Virus record (IMG/VR): IMGVR_UViG_3300030101_001745
Span: 37,547 to 101,546 of that record
Length of the DNA stretch: 64,000 nucleotides
Source of the DNA: a virus
Strand: one strand, 5' to 3'
The first letter of the stretch is position 1. Every line of letters starts with the position of its first letter. The position numbers were made by a program, and so were the translations under genes. The notes beneath the pieces are model-generated. The model was not told where the DNA came from and ran no database searches. It saw nothing but the letters and a program-made list of their open reading frames with translations. Of this stretch, positions 33,456 to 41,881 are shown in pieces.

Positions 33456-34416
33456 TCAGAAGCACCTCGTTCTTGTTTCTTTCATTGTTTTTCTTTCCAT
33501 TTTCATTTTCATTCCTCACTCTTATTCCTTTAACTACGTCTTCTATGTCATAACAAGATAAACTTGCTCTGTCTATTGACAATAATTCGCACATTTCCTT
33601 AGCATTATTCCTAATGCCGTAATCAGAACATAGCCAATACTTCACTATGTCTGTTTGTGTAATTGGTTCTCCTATCATTTTAGTAGCAATCCAAACACCT
33701 GCTCCTATTCTATTATTAGATAGTCGCATATTTAGGTCTTCATAGACCCTAGAAACATATTCTATGAACAAAAAAGCCGCATTTCTCTGCGATTCTGTTA
33801 CTTTTTTCATGTTTCCAAGTAAAGAATCTACTGATTCTTGTGGTGTTTCTTTAGCAAACACATATGACTTTCTTGCATATTTTGCTATTTTCTTAGCAAT
33901 TTTAGAGAGATATCTCTTGTCCACTCTAGTAATCCTAGCATGTTTGTCTAGACTAGTTATGATACCTGCTTCTTTCAATACAAAGAAAGTCACACCTGCC
34001 GCTTTACGTTCGTTTGAGTATCCTCTGAGATAGTCGTCTTTGAACATAGCCAGATAATACGCCTTCGCGCTTTCCTTCAAATCCTTAGACGCACCATACT
34101 CAGATAGATACATCATCATCTTGGTATCAACTTCTTTCGTTGCGGCTTTTCTTTTGTGTGTCGCCCAAGTCTCTGTTCTTACATTCTGTTGCCAAAGGTG
34201 AAACTTCTTGTTTACAAACGCCTCACTCTTAGTAATGAAAGAACCTAGATGTCCTTTGTCTGGACTCTTGTTGGGTTGACCACTATCATCCCACTTGACA
34301 AGAACGTGCTTCTCAAAGGGAGCAGTCACGTTGACATACCCACACTCTGAGCATACGTTCTCGCCAAGTGCTTCGTTGAATACTAGGTTGCGAGACTTAC
34401 ACAGTTCGCACTTCAT
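33442..34416 (-). CDS. tfb: Transcription factor B (TFIIB-like)
   Basis: 324 residues. An N-terminal zinc ribbon (C3, C6, C22, C25) recruits RNA polymerase; two cyclin-like repeats follow (ERKAAGVTFFVLKEAG and NNRIGAGVWIATKMIG). The C-terminus has an extra Asn/Lys/Glu-rich tail. A viral TFB could redirect host RNA polymerase to viral promoters with different BRE elements. Overlaps the gene upstream (ATGA) and the E1-like gene downstream. Confidence 0.88.
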   Translation of the reverse strand: MKCELCKSRNLVFNEALGENVCSECGYVNVTAPFEKHVLVKWDDSGQPNKSPDKGHLGSFITKSEAFVNKKFHLWQQNVRTETWATHKRKAATKEVDTKMMMYLSEYGASKDLKESAKAYYLAMFKDDYLRGYSNERKAAGVTFFVLKEAGIITSLDKHARITRVDKRYLSKIAKKIAKYARKSYVFAKETPQESVDSLLGNMKKVTESQRNAAFLFIEYVSRVYEDLNMRLSNNRIGAGVWIATKMIGEPITQTDIVKYWLCSDYGIRNNAKEMCELLSIDRASLSCYDIEDVVKGIRVRNENENGKKNNERNKNEVLLNEAS

Positions 34417-36089
34417 TGTAAGGCTCTCCTTCTTGCTCGCCTTTCTCTCCTTCTGGCTCTCCTAGCATCTTCACGCTCACGTTGTAGTCTCCTTTCCTCC
34501 AACTCTCGTTCAAGTTGTTCTGCGGCTTCCTTCTCTGCTTTGGCCTTCTTCTGAGCCTCATTCGCTTCCTTGGTTTGCCTTCGCTTCTTCTGCTTGCTAT
34601 AGTGAATAGCCATCAACTCGTTAGCAGGTATCCTAGGCTGATTAACCAATACGTCATCAGTTGTTCTATCTCTGACATATCCGTGAATCGTGTATACTCT
34701 GTGAGAAGCAGACTCGTCATTCAGAAGTACCATTGCCCTAGCCGCAATCTGGTCGCCTATGCTTGAGTTGTTGTGTAGGTTATCTATGCAAATGCTATGG
34801 CTAATCTCCCTACCTCGGAACTTCAATCTTGAACTTGACATGTTCTTCTCATTAGAAGTGACACAGTATGTCGAAACATTCTGATGTCCTACCTTCATAC
34901 CGCCTCTACCAGTAATGACCCAATCTCTCACTCTTCCCTTGACATGAATTGCTTGGTCTTCGATACCGGGCCAGTTGACATAGGTTAGTTGTGGGTACTC
35001 TGCATCTAGTCCTCTTAGGAGTTGAGTTGCTCTGTCTTCTACCATAGCATGTTTCCTGTTCTGCTTCAACCATGCGAGCATCATCTTCTCTTGTCCAGAT
35101 GTAGGTTCTGATGGGAATAGATACTTACCTTCCGAATCCTTACTCTTGTCTTCTGTGAATAACTCAATCCACAAATCTCTAGGAGTAATGCCTAGCCATC
35201 TCTTGCTTCTCTTAGCACCATGCCTATACACATTCAAGAATTGGTTCCATTCCTTCGTGGTTATTCCTGCCCAGATATCTTCTGATATCTCAATGGCTAC
35301 TTCTTTCAGACCGATACTCTTGGTGTTGAGCATCACTTCCTGCTTCCTTCCCATCTCATAGAAGAAGTAAGGACTCCTATTCTCAATAGCATAGAGAACA
35401 TTGTGTGGTGTCTCTGTAACCTTGATGATATACTCTTCCAAGACCTCTGCACTTCTGCAATATACTGCTCTCATTAGAATCTTGGCTACTGCATAGATTG
35501 CATCCTTCTTTAGCATCCTAGTGTGGTCAACGTAAAACGAAGACTTCTTTCTCTGAATAGTAAGTGTGACTTCTCCATCTGGAAACTTCCAACCCAGATA
35601 GTGCCTGTAGTTCTTATCATCAGCACCAAGCAGATTGTACTGCTTCTTGGTCGGGCCAAACAGATATTGCTCAACAGTCTTCGCCACTTCAAACAATAGT
35701 GGGTCTTCACTGTGGTTCTGACCTATACCAAGGACTCTCGGTACGTTAATCTCTCTCTCACCAAACTTGTTCATGCTCTTTGTGAAAGAACTAGGTTCAT
35801 GGTAGTACCAATCTTGGTCGGTATCTTGGTGAAGATACTCTCTCTTTCCTTTGACATATATCACTGGCATGTCTTCTTCAAAGACTGACATAGATATGTC
35901 AAGTTTCTTTAGCCTATCTTCAAACCATTCACGGTCATTTGACAAATATACTCTGTGGCGGTGAGAGCCATACAACTGCTTCATCAGTAACTTGTTGTTC
36001 GTGTTGAACAAGAACGATGTGTGCATGTATTCTGTGCCGCGACCTGCTCTTCTATCTCCAATCGAGGGTATTCCTAATTTTATTTTCAT
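34413..36089 (-). CDS. Large hypothetical protein with basic coiled-coil tail
   Basis: 558 residues from ATG 36089 (GGAGAG seven bases upstream). The first 480 residues are mixed alpha/beta with no family I can name; the last 75 form a charged coiled coil (EAQKKAKAEKEAAEQLEREL) ending in a very Arg-rich stretch, suggesting nucleic-acid binding. It lies between RNR and TFB. Given its size it is likely an important enzyme or structural factor of replication or transcription. Confidence 0.65.
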   Translation of the reverse strand: MKIKLGIPSIGDRRAGRGTEYMHTSFLFNTNNKLLMKQLYGSHRHRVYLSNDREWFEDRLKKLDISMSVFEEDMPVIYVKGKREYLHQDTDQDWYYHEPSSFTKSMNKFGEREINVPRVLGIGQNHSEDPLLFEVAKTVEQYLFGPTKKQYNLLGADDKNYRHYLGWKFPDGEVTLTIQRKKSSFYVDHTRMLKKDAIYAVAKILMRAVYCRSAEVLEEYIIKVTETPHNVLYAIENRSPYFFYEMGRKQEVMLNTKSIGLKEVAIEISEDIWAGITTKEWNQFLNVYRHGAKRSKRWLGITPRDLWIELFTEDKSKDSEGKYLFPSEPTSGQEKMMLAWLKQNRKHAMVEDRATQLLRGLDAEYPQLTYVNWPGIEDQAIHVKGRVRDWVITGRGGMKVGHQNVSTYCVTSNEKNMSSSRLKFRGREISHSICIDNLHNNSSIGDQIAARAMVLLNDESASHRVYTIHGYVRDRTTDDVLVNQPRIPANELMAIHYSKQKKRRQTKEANEAQKKAKAEKEAAEQLERELEERRLQREREDARRARRRERRARRRALQ

Positions 36090-36381
36090 ATTCATTCTCT
36101 CCATAATTTTTCATGTAGTATTGTTTTCTATTGTATAATTCCTTCATTGCTTCACCCGGATAGGTGTCAAACATCTTCTTACAACTACGATGTAATTGAT
36201 GTCCTAGTATTCTGTTCAACCTTGCTCTAGACATGTTACCACTCTTGGCAACTTCTATCGCTTGCTCAACGTAAGCCTTACTCGCATTGTCTGGACATAT
36301 ACGGATTATCTCATCTCTGATGAAATCAATCTCGTCTACGTCAAAGTAATGACCTAACTTACGGGTGATTTGGAATCTCAC
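36052..36381 (-). CDS. Hypothetical helical protein (109 aa), GTG start
   Basis: GTG at 36381 overlaps the RNR stop (GTGA). The product is mostly helical (EIDFIRDEIIRIC, RARLNRILGHQLHRS) with Lys/Arg/Tyr. No family recognised. Overlaps the next gene by 38 bases. Confidence 0.65.
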   Translation of the reverse strand: MRFQITRKLGHYFDVDEIDFIRDEIIRICPDNASKAYVEQAIEVAKSGNMSRARLNRILGHQLHRSCKKMFDTYPGEAMKELYNRKQYYMKNYGENEYENKIRNTLDWR

Positions 36382-38270
36382 AGTATCTCACACGTTCCCC
36401 CAGAACATGCGAGTTCACCTTGAAGTTGAGTGTTGTCGTCATCCTCCATTATCTGTGAGGTGTCTAACTTCTTTAGTAGTGGTAGGTATTTCTCAAAAGT
36501 CTCTTTGTTACATGCCGTGTTAGGCATCTGCATTTCTATACCATCCTCAACATCGAAACTGAAAGGTAGTAGAGAAAGTCCATTGTAGGAATCTCTGTTT
36601 ATCCACATCCAATCTCTCACCAAATCCCATTCATTCTCACGAACGTTAACTGTTGCTGAAACGTTGTGAGTATTCATTCCGTCTATGTGACCGGGCTTCA
36701 CCCAATTCTCTGTCACATGCTTCACTCTCTCTAAGAAGTCTATAGCAGACTCCGAGCGAGTGACTGCACCTTCTGGTGCTTTTTGAGGAACGAAGACTAC
36801 TATGTTGCCTTCTTCCCATCTATCGTCTTCTATCAAATCTGGAATGTTCTCCATTAGATACTTGGCAATAGGTTCCTCTTTGTTATATCTGATAGTCCTA
36901 ATGAAGTAGTCAGACCACCAAGGGTGAATCCCCGATGATGTTCCGAATACCAGACTAGCAGTTCCTTCTGGTTTAACACAGGTAAGTCTAGCGGCAGGAT
37001 TGATGCCTAGTTTCTCTGCCCAATCCCTGTTCACCATCTTGACGACATCGACTGCTTCATTCAAGTCTAAGTCATCCAACTTACCATTGGCGATACCAGT
37101 CATAGATACACCAAGTAGTGCATCCTTCTCAGTAGTCTTCTTCCATCCTTGACGTAGGAAGTGGAAGTCTGTGTAGGTCGCTTGCAATGTTCCTAGGAAC
37201 GCCGCCGCTTCTACTCTAGCATTCAATTCCTCTTGTGATTCTACGTCTGATACGTTACAGGTAGTCAAGTTACAGAACTGCATGTCCCGTAATCCAATTT
37301 CTGCACAAGGATTGGTTCCCCATTCCTTATCGTTAGTGAAGTAGAAACCCGGCTCATGTCCACCATTTGCCTGTATTATCTCCCACAAGGAATCGTAGAA
37401 TTTCTTGGTTACTCTGTTCCTAACTAGAACCGCAGAGTTGTTAGCATGTTTCCTATATGGGTGACTCTCGTATGTAGTCACCGTCTTCGCAGTCAACATC
37501 TCTCTGTCGTCTGCACTAAATAGTGAAATCATCGCTGACCTTCTGATACCACCAGATAGTACGGCCTCTGCTATTCTACATAGCATGTCATGTACTTCTA
37601 TTGGTCTGAGTTGTGTGAAATTCTCCTTGTCAATCAACATACCTTCTATGATAGTGAGGCAGTTTCTCAATGGTGTTGGGCCGGGAGCCTTGCCACCACT
37701 AGTCTTGAGTAACGCTCCCTTCGGTCTGATATCTGAGTAGTCGAAGCGCGGTGTAGTGCTTCTCTTACCAGTATAAGACTCAAAGAGTACGTTGATTGCT
37801 TCTGCCCATCCTTCTTGTGAATCACCTATCAGATGTCTGTAGGTTCTATCTGGGTTAGGCTTCATGACTTGTGGTAGTTGTGCTATGTGATGCTTCTGCA
37901 CCGAATAGCCTACACCAGTCCCACCTAGTAGTAGAAACATTGCTTCCCCGAAGCACCTAATATCTGTAATGTTCATGAATGAACAGTTGTAGATTCTGTT
38001 AGGTGAACGTAGAATAGCATCTCCTGCAAATTGGTAGGAACGCATAGAAGGTGATACCTTCAACGTCTTCACATAGTCATTGTATACCTTTACAATCTTG
38101 GTGCAGACAGTTTCGTTCCCTTTGAATTTGTCAAGGTGCATGTTCATGTTCCTTGTGATTATTTCATCGAGTGTCTCTCTCCTTCCCAACTCCCAATCAT
38201 ACCTAGCATATTTCGTAGGTACAATCAAATCGCTCATCATTTGTTGTTCTATTTCTAATTTATTTTGCAT
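36378..38270 (-). CDS. nrdJ: Class II (cobalamin-dependent) ribonucleotide reductase
   Basis: 630 residues. Hallmarks are the first redox Cys in NRIYNCSFMNI (C96), the finger loop NPCAEIGL with the radical Cys, the paired Cys in MQFCNLTTCN, and a C-terminal CSGGTCEI tail that would shuttle reducing equivalents. A glycine-rich LLLGGTGVGYSVQ follows the first Cys. The arrangement fits monomeric RTPR-type class II enzymes, which need adenosylcobalamin and no NrdB subunit. It supplies dNTPs for viral replication. A long folded leader precedes it. Confidence 0.85.
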   Translation of the reverse strand: MQNKLEIEQQMMSDLIVPTKYARYDWELGRRETLDEIITRNMNMHLDKFKGNETVCTKIVKVYNDYVKTLKVSPSMRSYQFAGDAILRSPNRIYNCSFMNITDIRCFGEAMFLLLGGTGVGYSVQKHHIAQLPQVMKPNPDRTYRHLIGDSQEGWAEAINVLFESYTGKRSTTPRFDYSDIRPKGALLKTSGGKAPGPTPLRNCLTIIEGMLIDKENFTQLRPIEVHDMLCRIAEAVLSGGIRRSAMISLFSADDREMLTAKTVTTYESHPYRKHANNSAVLVRNRVTKKFYDSLWEIIQANGGHEPGFYFTNDKEWGTNPCAEIGLRDMQFCNLTTCNVSDVESQEELNARVEAAAFLGTLQATYTDFHFLRQGWKKTTEKDALLGVSMTGIANGKLDDLDLNEAVDVVKMVNRDWAEKLGINPAARLTCVKPEGTASLVFGTSSGIHPWWSDYFIRTIRYNKEEPIAKYLMENIPDLIEDDRWEEGNIVVFVPQKAPEGAVTRSESAIDFLERVKHVTENWVKPGHIDGMNTHNVSATVNVRENEWDLVRDWMWINRDSYNGLSLLPFSFDVEDGIEMQMPNTACNKETFEKYLPLLKKLDTSQIMEDDDNTQLQGELACSGGTCEIL

Positions 38271-38448
38271 TATCTAAAACCCCCTTAAGTAGTAGGCATT
38301 CCACCTACACGGCAACCACTCGTTGCTGGGAGACTAAGGGTGCGAAATGCACTACTTAGTAGTTACCGCTAATGAATATAATACCCATAAGCGGCTTGCG
38401 TTTTTCCGACCAAGATTACTCTTGATTGTAGGGCTTAACCTACCTTGT
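38271..38448 (-). ncRNA. Structured 5' leader of the ribonucleotide reductase gene
   Basis: This 178-base gap holds no supported gene but a chain of perfect stems. From the Ubl gene side: 38428-38432/38439-38443, 38411-38415/38420-38424, 38366-38370/38390-38394, then a compound domain closed by AAGTAGT (38287-38293)/ACTACTT (38351-38357) and GCATT/AATGC, enclosing CACC/GGTG and a GCAAC/GTTGC hairpin (38312-38326). Such order suggests a cis-regulatory RNA, perhaps a riboswitch, for the reductase. No B12-box sequence was recognised. Confidence 0.5.
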
Positions 38449-38655
38449 TCAGCGAATTCCACCGACAACCGCAGGTGCAAGCGTGACGTTCTCTACGCTC
38501 TCCCAATTGACGGTATCAACAGTTTCGCGCGTGACCATCTCACCATCAACGAACACCCAATGTGTTGGGTGGTCCGTTATCTGTTCGATGACCTCGGCGG
38601 CTGATGCAACCATCTCGGTATGTCCGGTTTCATTCATTATAGTCAATTTTACCAT
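38449..38655 (-). CDS. Ubiquitin/ThiS-like beta-grasp protein with GG-IR end
   Basis: 68 residues with GGAGG nine bases upstream of the ATG. The order strand (VKLTIMN), strand, helix (AAEVIEQI), strand (HWVFVDGEMV), short turns and a last strand (ENVTLAPAVVGG) follows the ThiS/MoaD/ubiquitin beta-grasp pattern. G65-G66 are followed by I67-R68, so trimming by two residues would expose a diglycine end. The E1-like and JAB genes at 31.9-33.5 kb supply matching activation and processing activities. Confidence 0.75.
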   Translation of the reverse strand: MVKLTIMNETGHTEMVASAAEVIEQITDHPTHWVFVDGEMVTRETVDTVNWESVENVTLAPAVVGGIR

Positions 38656-38677
38656 AATTCATTACCTCCTTTCATTT

Positions 38678-38926
38678 TCATTCTTGTCCCTGTTGGGACA
38701 TGTTCGCTATCTGTCCTTTCAGTTCTTGGACTCTTCCGGTTAAGACGTTAATGGTCTGCTCATAATGCGAGCAGAGTGCCATGTACTGTTGTAGTTGGTT
38801 TGCCAGATTCTGCGCGGTTCCCTGTAATTGTTGGTTGTTCGCGGCCATCTGTTGCAAAGCCATCTCAGTCTCGTCTTCGGCCTTCTTATCTTCATTTTTC
38901 TTTTCGTTTTTCTTGCTCATTTTCAT
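38678..38926 (-). CDS. Gln-rich coiled-coil protein (82 aa)
   Basis: ATG at 38926 overlaps the previous stop (ATGA); ATG 38920 is an alternative with better spacing to GGAGGCG. A Lys/Glu N-terminus precedes a long Gln/Asn/Leu heptad region (NNQQLQGTAQNLANQLQQYM). Likely oligomeric. It lies directly upstream of the ubiquitin-like gene. Confidence 0.7.
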   Translation of the reverse strand: MKMSKKNEKKNEDKKAEDETEMALQQMAANNQQLQGTAQNLANQLQQYMALCSHYEQTINVLTGRVQELKGQIANMSQQGQE

Positions 38927-40239
38927 TCGCCTCCGTCAGTAAGTTGACGACTCTCTATCTCCCTTTCAAGTTTTATCTCTTGCATAGCCCTAACGCTATC
39001 CAAGATGTTCCTCAAAGTGGAGATTTGTTGTTCTGCTTCCTCGGATGTCATATCCGGTTTCATCTGATATGGAAACCTAGGAACATAGTCCGTTCTTCTG
39101 GCCTCAACTAGTTGTGACCTGTAACTACTAATCTTATCCTTCTGTTCCTTGGTTGCCAGATTGGACATCGTATCCAATGTCTTCTCCAATCTGTCGATGT
39201 CTGCCTTTCCGAGTTTAGGTTCATCACCACTATCTCGGATAGCATAATACATCTTCTTCAAGAAACGCTTGTCCCAAGGAGTCGGAGCATCTTGCCAACT
39301 GAATAGTGGGATACCAAAACGCTTGCAGTTATTGGTGAACCTTGTTTCCACCATTCCACGTGCTTCCATCTTGGCATCAAACTCAGCATCGAAGTTCTCC
39401 AACCATTCGATTCTCTGTTGCTTGGTCATGTCCTTCTTCTCTATGTCCTCAAGATGTTCCTCAATCAAAGAAGAGAACCTGTTCATGTCCAACCATAGTC
39501 TCTCGTTAGGATATCCTCTGGTAGTCTGCTGATTCCTAGGATTCTCTGGATGGTTCCATCTCCATACAATCGAAGCCATTTCTCTCCTTCGTGCAGGGCC
39601 AGAACCCTCTGCTCTCTTCCTAAGATATCTAACGCGCTTGTGTTGTCTGAGTGTACTATCCCAATAGTGCTTGGTGGGATGATATCTAACATTGATTCTC
39701 AGGTCTGCTTCCTTGACCTCATCGAACATCTCTTCAAACTCTTCTCCGTTCTCTGCCCACCATGCATCTTGAATCATGGACTTCACGCGAACGTTAATCC
39801 AATCCTGAATCATTCTCTCGGTGATTGCATCCATGTCAACACCAGTAGACTCTGATATCTCTCTTAGAATCAAGTAAGAAGTAATGTGGTCTGAACCAAC
39901 ACACTCTATGTTTCCGTTCTCGGTATTCTCTATCTCAAAGTGATACACGATGTTGTGTCCACAAAGACATTGATTACATCCATTGGTAGAGTTAGTAACC
40001 CAATCTGGTGCATTCTCGTTTCTTCCATAGGGGTCAGTAACGTTGTACCTAGATGACCACCATACATTACCAGTTGCCTTCCATTCTTTCTTAGCGTCTT
40101 CATAGTTATCAGCAACAGACAACTCAACCATCTTCTGCTTGAGAACCCTGTCCCATCTACCTTCACCTAAGTCACGCTTGGCTTCTATCTTCTCTGTGAC
40201 ACCGTCTTCGATGTCATCTCTAGTATATACTACATCCAT
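38923..40239 (-). CDS. Large protein with Cys-rich VGSDHI domain
   Basis: 438 residues. Around residues 88-120 a metal-binding domain reads CNQCLCGH, then NTENGNIECVGSDHI, a pattern known from phage proteins in which CxCGH is followed by a VGSxC/H motif. The rest is mostly helical with many Trp, Arg and Glu (two long charged helices). No enzymatic signature seen. It is the first gene of the sub-block that ends with the reductase. Confidence 0.65.
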   Translation of the reverse strand: MDVVYTRDDIEDGVTEKIEAKRDLGEGRWDRVLKQKMVELSVADNYEDAKKEWKATGNVWWSSRYNVTDPYGRNENAPDWVTNSTNGCNQCLCGHNIVYHFEIENTENGNIECVGSDHITSYLILREISESTGVDMDAITERMIQDWINVRVKSMIQDAWWAENGEEFEEMFDEVKEADLRINVRYHPTKHYWDSTLRQHKRVRYLRKRAEGSGPARRREMASIVWRWNHPENPRNQQTTRGYPNERLWLDMNRFSSLIEEHLEDIEKKDMTKQQRIEWLENFDAEFDAKMEARGMVETRFTNNCKRFGIPLFSWQDAPTPWDKRFLKKMYYAIRDSGDEPKLGKADIDRLEKTLDTMSNLATKEQKDKISSYRSQLVEARRTDYVPRFPYQMKPDMTSEEAEQQISTLRNILDSVRAMQEIKLEREIESRQLTDGGE

Positions 40240-40243
40240 GATA

Positions 40244-40342
40244 TCAACCTACGAACGGTAGTAGTGGTGCAACTACAATATACAAAAAGAACATCGCCAT
40301 TACTATGAACACATTTACTATTGCCATGAATAGAAAAAGCAT
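40244..40342 (-). CDS. Membrane microprotein (32 aa)
   Basis: ATG 40342 abuts the previous TAG. Nearly the whole product is hydrophobic (LFMAIVNVFIVMAMFFLYIVV), a single transmembrane helix. Similar peptides occur at 11.3, 16.7 and 25.2 kb. Confidence 0.5.
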   Translation of the reverse strand: MLFLFMAIVNVFIVMAMFFLYIVVAPLLPFVG

Positions 40343-40582
40343 CTAAGCCATCCTCTCATTGTCTCTCTGCTCTGTCAGGAATCCTGCTAGTATAGCATCT
40401 ATCTTATCGAACAGTGGTTGTCCACATCCACCGATAGTCTTGCGATGTAGTGACAACCATATCTTGTGATAAGCATTGATTACTACCTTTGGCTCATCAT
40501 CGTCATTCATTGTTATTACAACAGGTGGCAACTCTTCATCGTTGACCAACCTGAATTCAACTGTTTTTCCATTTTCATTCAT
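40343..40582 (-). CDS. Hypothetical small protein (79 aa)
   Basis: Begins MNENGKTVEFRLV and has a beta-rich acidic first half (PPVVITMNDDDEPKVVIN) and a helical second half. Three bases separate it from the gene upstream. No family recognised. Confidence 0.62.
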   Translation of the reverse strand: MNENGKTVEFRLVNDEELPPVVITMNDDDEPKVVINAYHKIWLSLHRKTIGGCGQPLFDKIDAILAGFLTEQRDNERMA

Positions 40583-40585
40583 CTT

Positions 40586-40786
40586 TCATTCCTCTTCCAT
40601 TAAAGTTTCATATTTCTCTAGCAGTCTTCTTTCCTCTGCTAGTCCTTCTTCGTAGCAACCTATGCTACAATATCCTTCATAACTGTGAAACGTGTCTGTT
40701 AAATCTCCACAGACTTCACAATCATATGTTATTACTTCATCAAATTCATCTGGCCCTACGACCATGTGGTTCTCAATTCGTTCCAT
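40586..40786 (-). CDS. Zinc-finger protein (66 aa)
   Basis: GGAGAG precedes the ATG at 40786. CEVC and a CSIGC pair 16 residues apart form a zinc-binding knuckle, similar to TRASH/MYM fingers, then an acidic helical tail. Overlaps the gene upstream by 14 bases. Confidence 0.68.
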   Translation of the reverse strand: MERIENHMVVGPDEFDEVITYDCEVCGDLTDTFHSYEGYCSIGCYEEGLAEERRLLEKYETLMEEE

Positions 40787-41690
40787 CTTCTTCTCTCCAT
40801 CTTATGTCCTTTCCACTTTCATATGCTTCATTGAAAGCAGACTTCCAATCCTCTGCATTGTTTGAGTTTCGCTTTAGCAACTCACCGATAGCAGAATCGG
40901 CTAACTCCAATTGATTCTCATTGAAGATAGGTGTCACACTCAGAAGTTGTTCCTCTGCAAACACCGGATAGGTTCCGGGTGCTATTGGATTCAACCCGCG
41001 TGACATTCTTATCTTGTCTCTGTTGTCAAGAGTAAGTTCTACGTCTAATTCGCCACGTTCATCTACAACCTTACAACCCTTACAGAAACCATGTTCCATG
41101 ATTTCCTCAGAGTCCTTGCAGATGTGTGCGTTTGGTGTAGCGCAACAACCGGACCTATCTATCTCACCCTTTACAGGATAAGGATAGTCGCTTGTCGGTT
41201 CACCGTTGATAGTAGTTGTTCGGTTAGAAGCATACCTTACTTTCCGCTTCTCTCTCTTGGGTCTGTTCTCAAACCACTTCCATACGTTCTTGCTTTTCAG
41301 CCAGACGGCAGGTGCAAACACCTTGATGTCGTCTGCTTTCTGAACAACGTACAACACACCATCAACCCATCTTACTACTAGCCACTCATTACCATCTGGC
41401 ATTGTGACTAGACTTCCAACTACTGCTTCTCTTTCAAGAGCAAACCGTAGTCTCTCATGGAAGTGTAGTGGATTTCCAGTTTTACCTACGCTAGATACCA
41501 ATGTCCTACTCATGTTACTTACTGGATTATCCAACTGTTGAGTAGGCATGTCTTCTGGTTGAAGGATACTAGTATCCCCATCTCTACTGAACAGAACCGA
41601 CTCCGTGTTGAGTAGTTCTATCTGGTCTACTTCATCAGCACGAAAGGTCTTCTGTGTTCCATCTGTAAATCTTATTGCCCAATATCTCAT
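40773..41690 (-). CDS. Hypothetical protein with Cys cluster (305 aa)
   Basis: The first half has beta-rich segments (YWAIRFTDGTQ, NEWLVVRWVDGVLYVVQ) that look like two small barrel domains; the second half has a Cys/His cluster (CCATPNAHIC, then FCKGC) for metal. No family recognised. Starts with an ATGA overlap. Confidence 0.65.
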   Translation of the reverse strand: MRYWAIRFTDGTQKTFRADEVDQIELLNTESVLFSRDGDTSILQPEDMPTQQLDNPVSNMSRTLVSSVGKTGNPLHFHERLRFALEREAVVGSLVTMPDGNEWLVVRWVDGVLYVVQKADDIKVFAPAVWLKSKNVWKWFENRPKREKRKVRYASNRTTTINGEPTSDYPYPVKGEIDRSGCCATPNAHICKDSEEIMEHGFCKGCKVVDERGELDVELTLDNRDKIRMSRGLNPIAPGTYPVFAEEQLLSVTPIFNENQLELADSAIGELLKRNSNNAEDWKSAFNEAYESGKDIRWREEDGTN

Positions 41691-41881
41691 TCTTCATCAT
41701 CTCCTAGGTTATTCATCTCTGGTGCGTGAGTTGCAAGAAAGTCATACTCGGCACAATCTTCGCATTCTTCCAATGATGGCACATCATCGCGCTCACCATT
41801 TGCGTAGTTGTTAACGAGTACAACTCCCTTGCCCCCACATAACTTACAATCGTGTTGAGAGTATATTAAGTGTTCAACCAA
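41687..41881 (-). CDS. DnaJ-type zinc-knuckle protein (64 aa)
   Basis: TTG at 41881 is favoured because GGTGAT lies just upstream, the site type seen repeatedly here; GTG at 41890 is in frame as an alternative. CKLCGGKG and CEDC are a DnaJ-like zinc knuckle. Acidic C-terminus. Overlaps the helicase stop. Function unknown. Confidence 0.6.
   Translation of the reverse strand: MVEHLIYSQHDCKLCGGKGVVLVNNYANGERDDVPSLEECEDCAEYDFLATHAPEMNNLGDDEE

Noticed and set aside
38271-38448. Known adenosylcobalamin riboswitch
   Set aside because: The target gene makes it attractive, but I cannot find a B12-box-like conserved segment; kept only as an unassigned structured leader.
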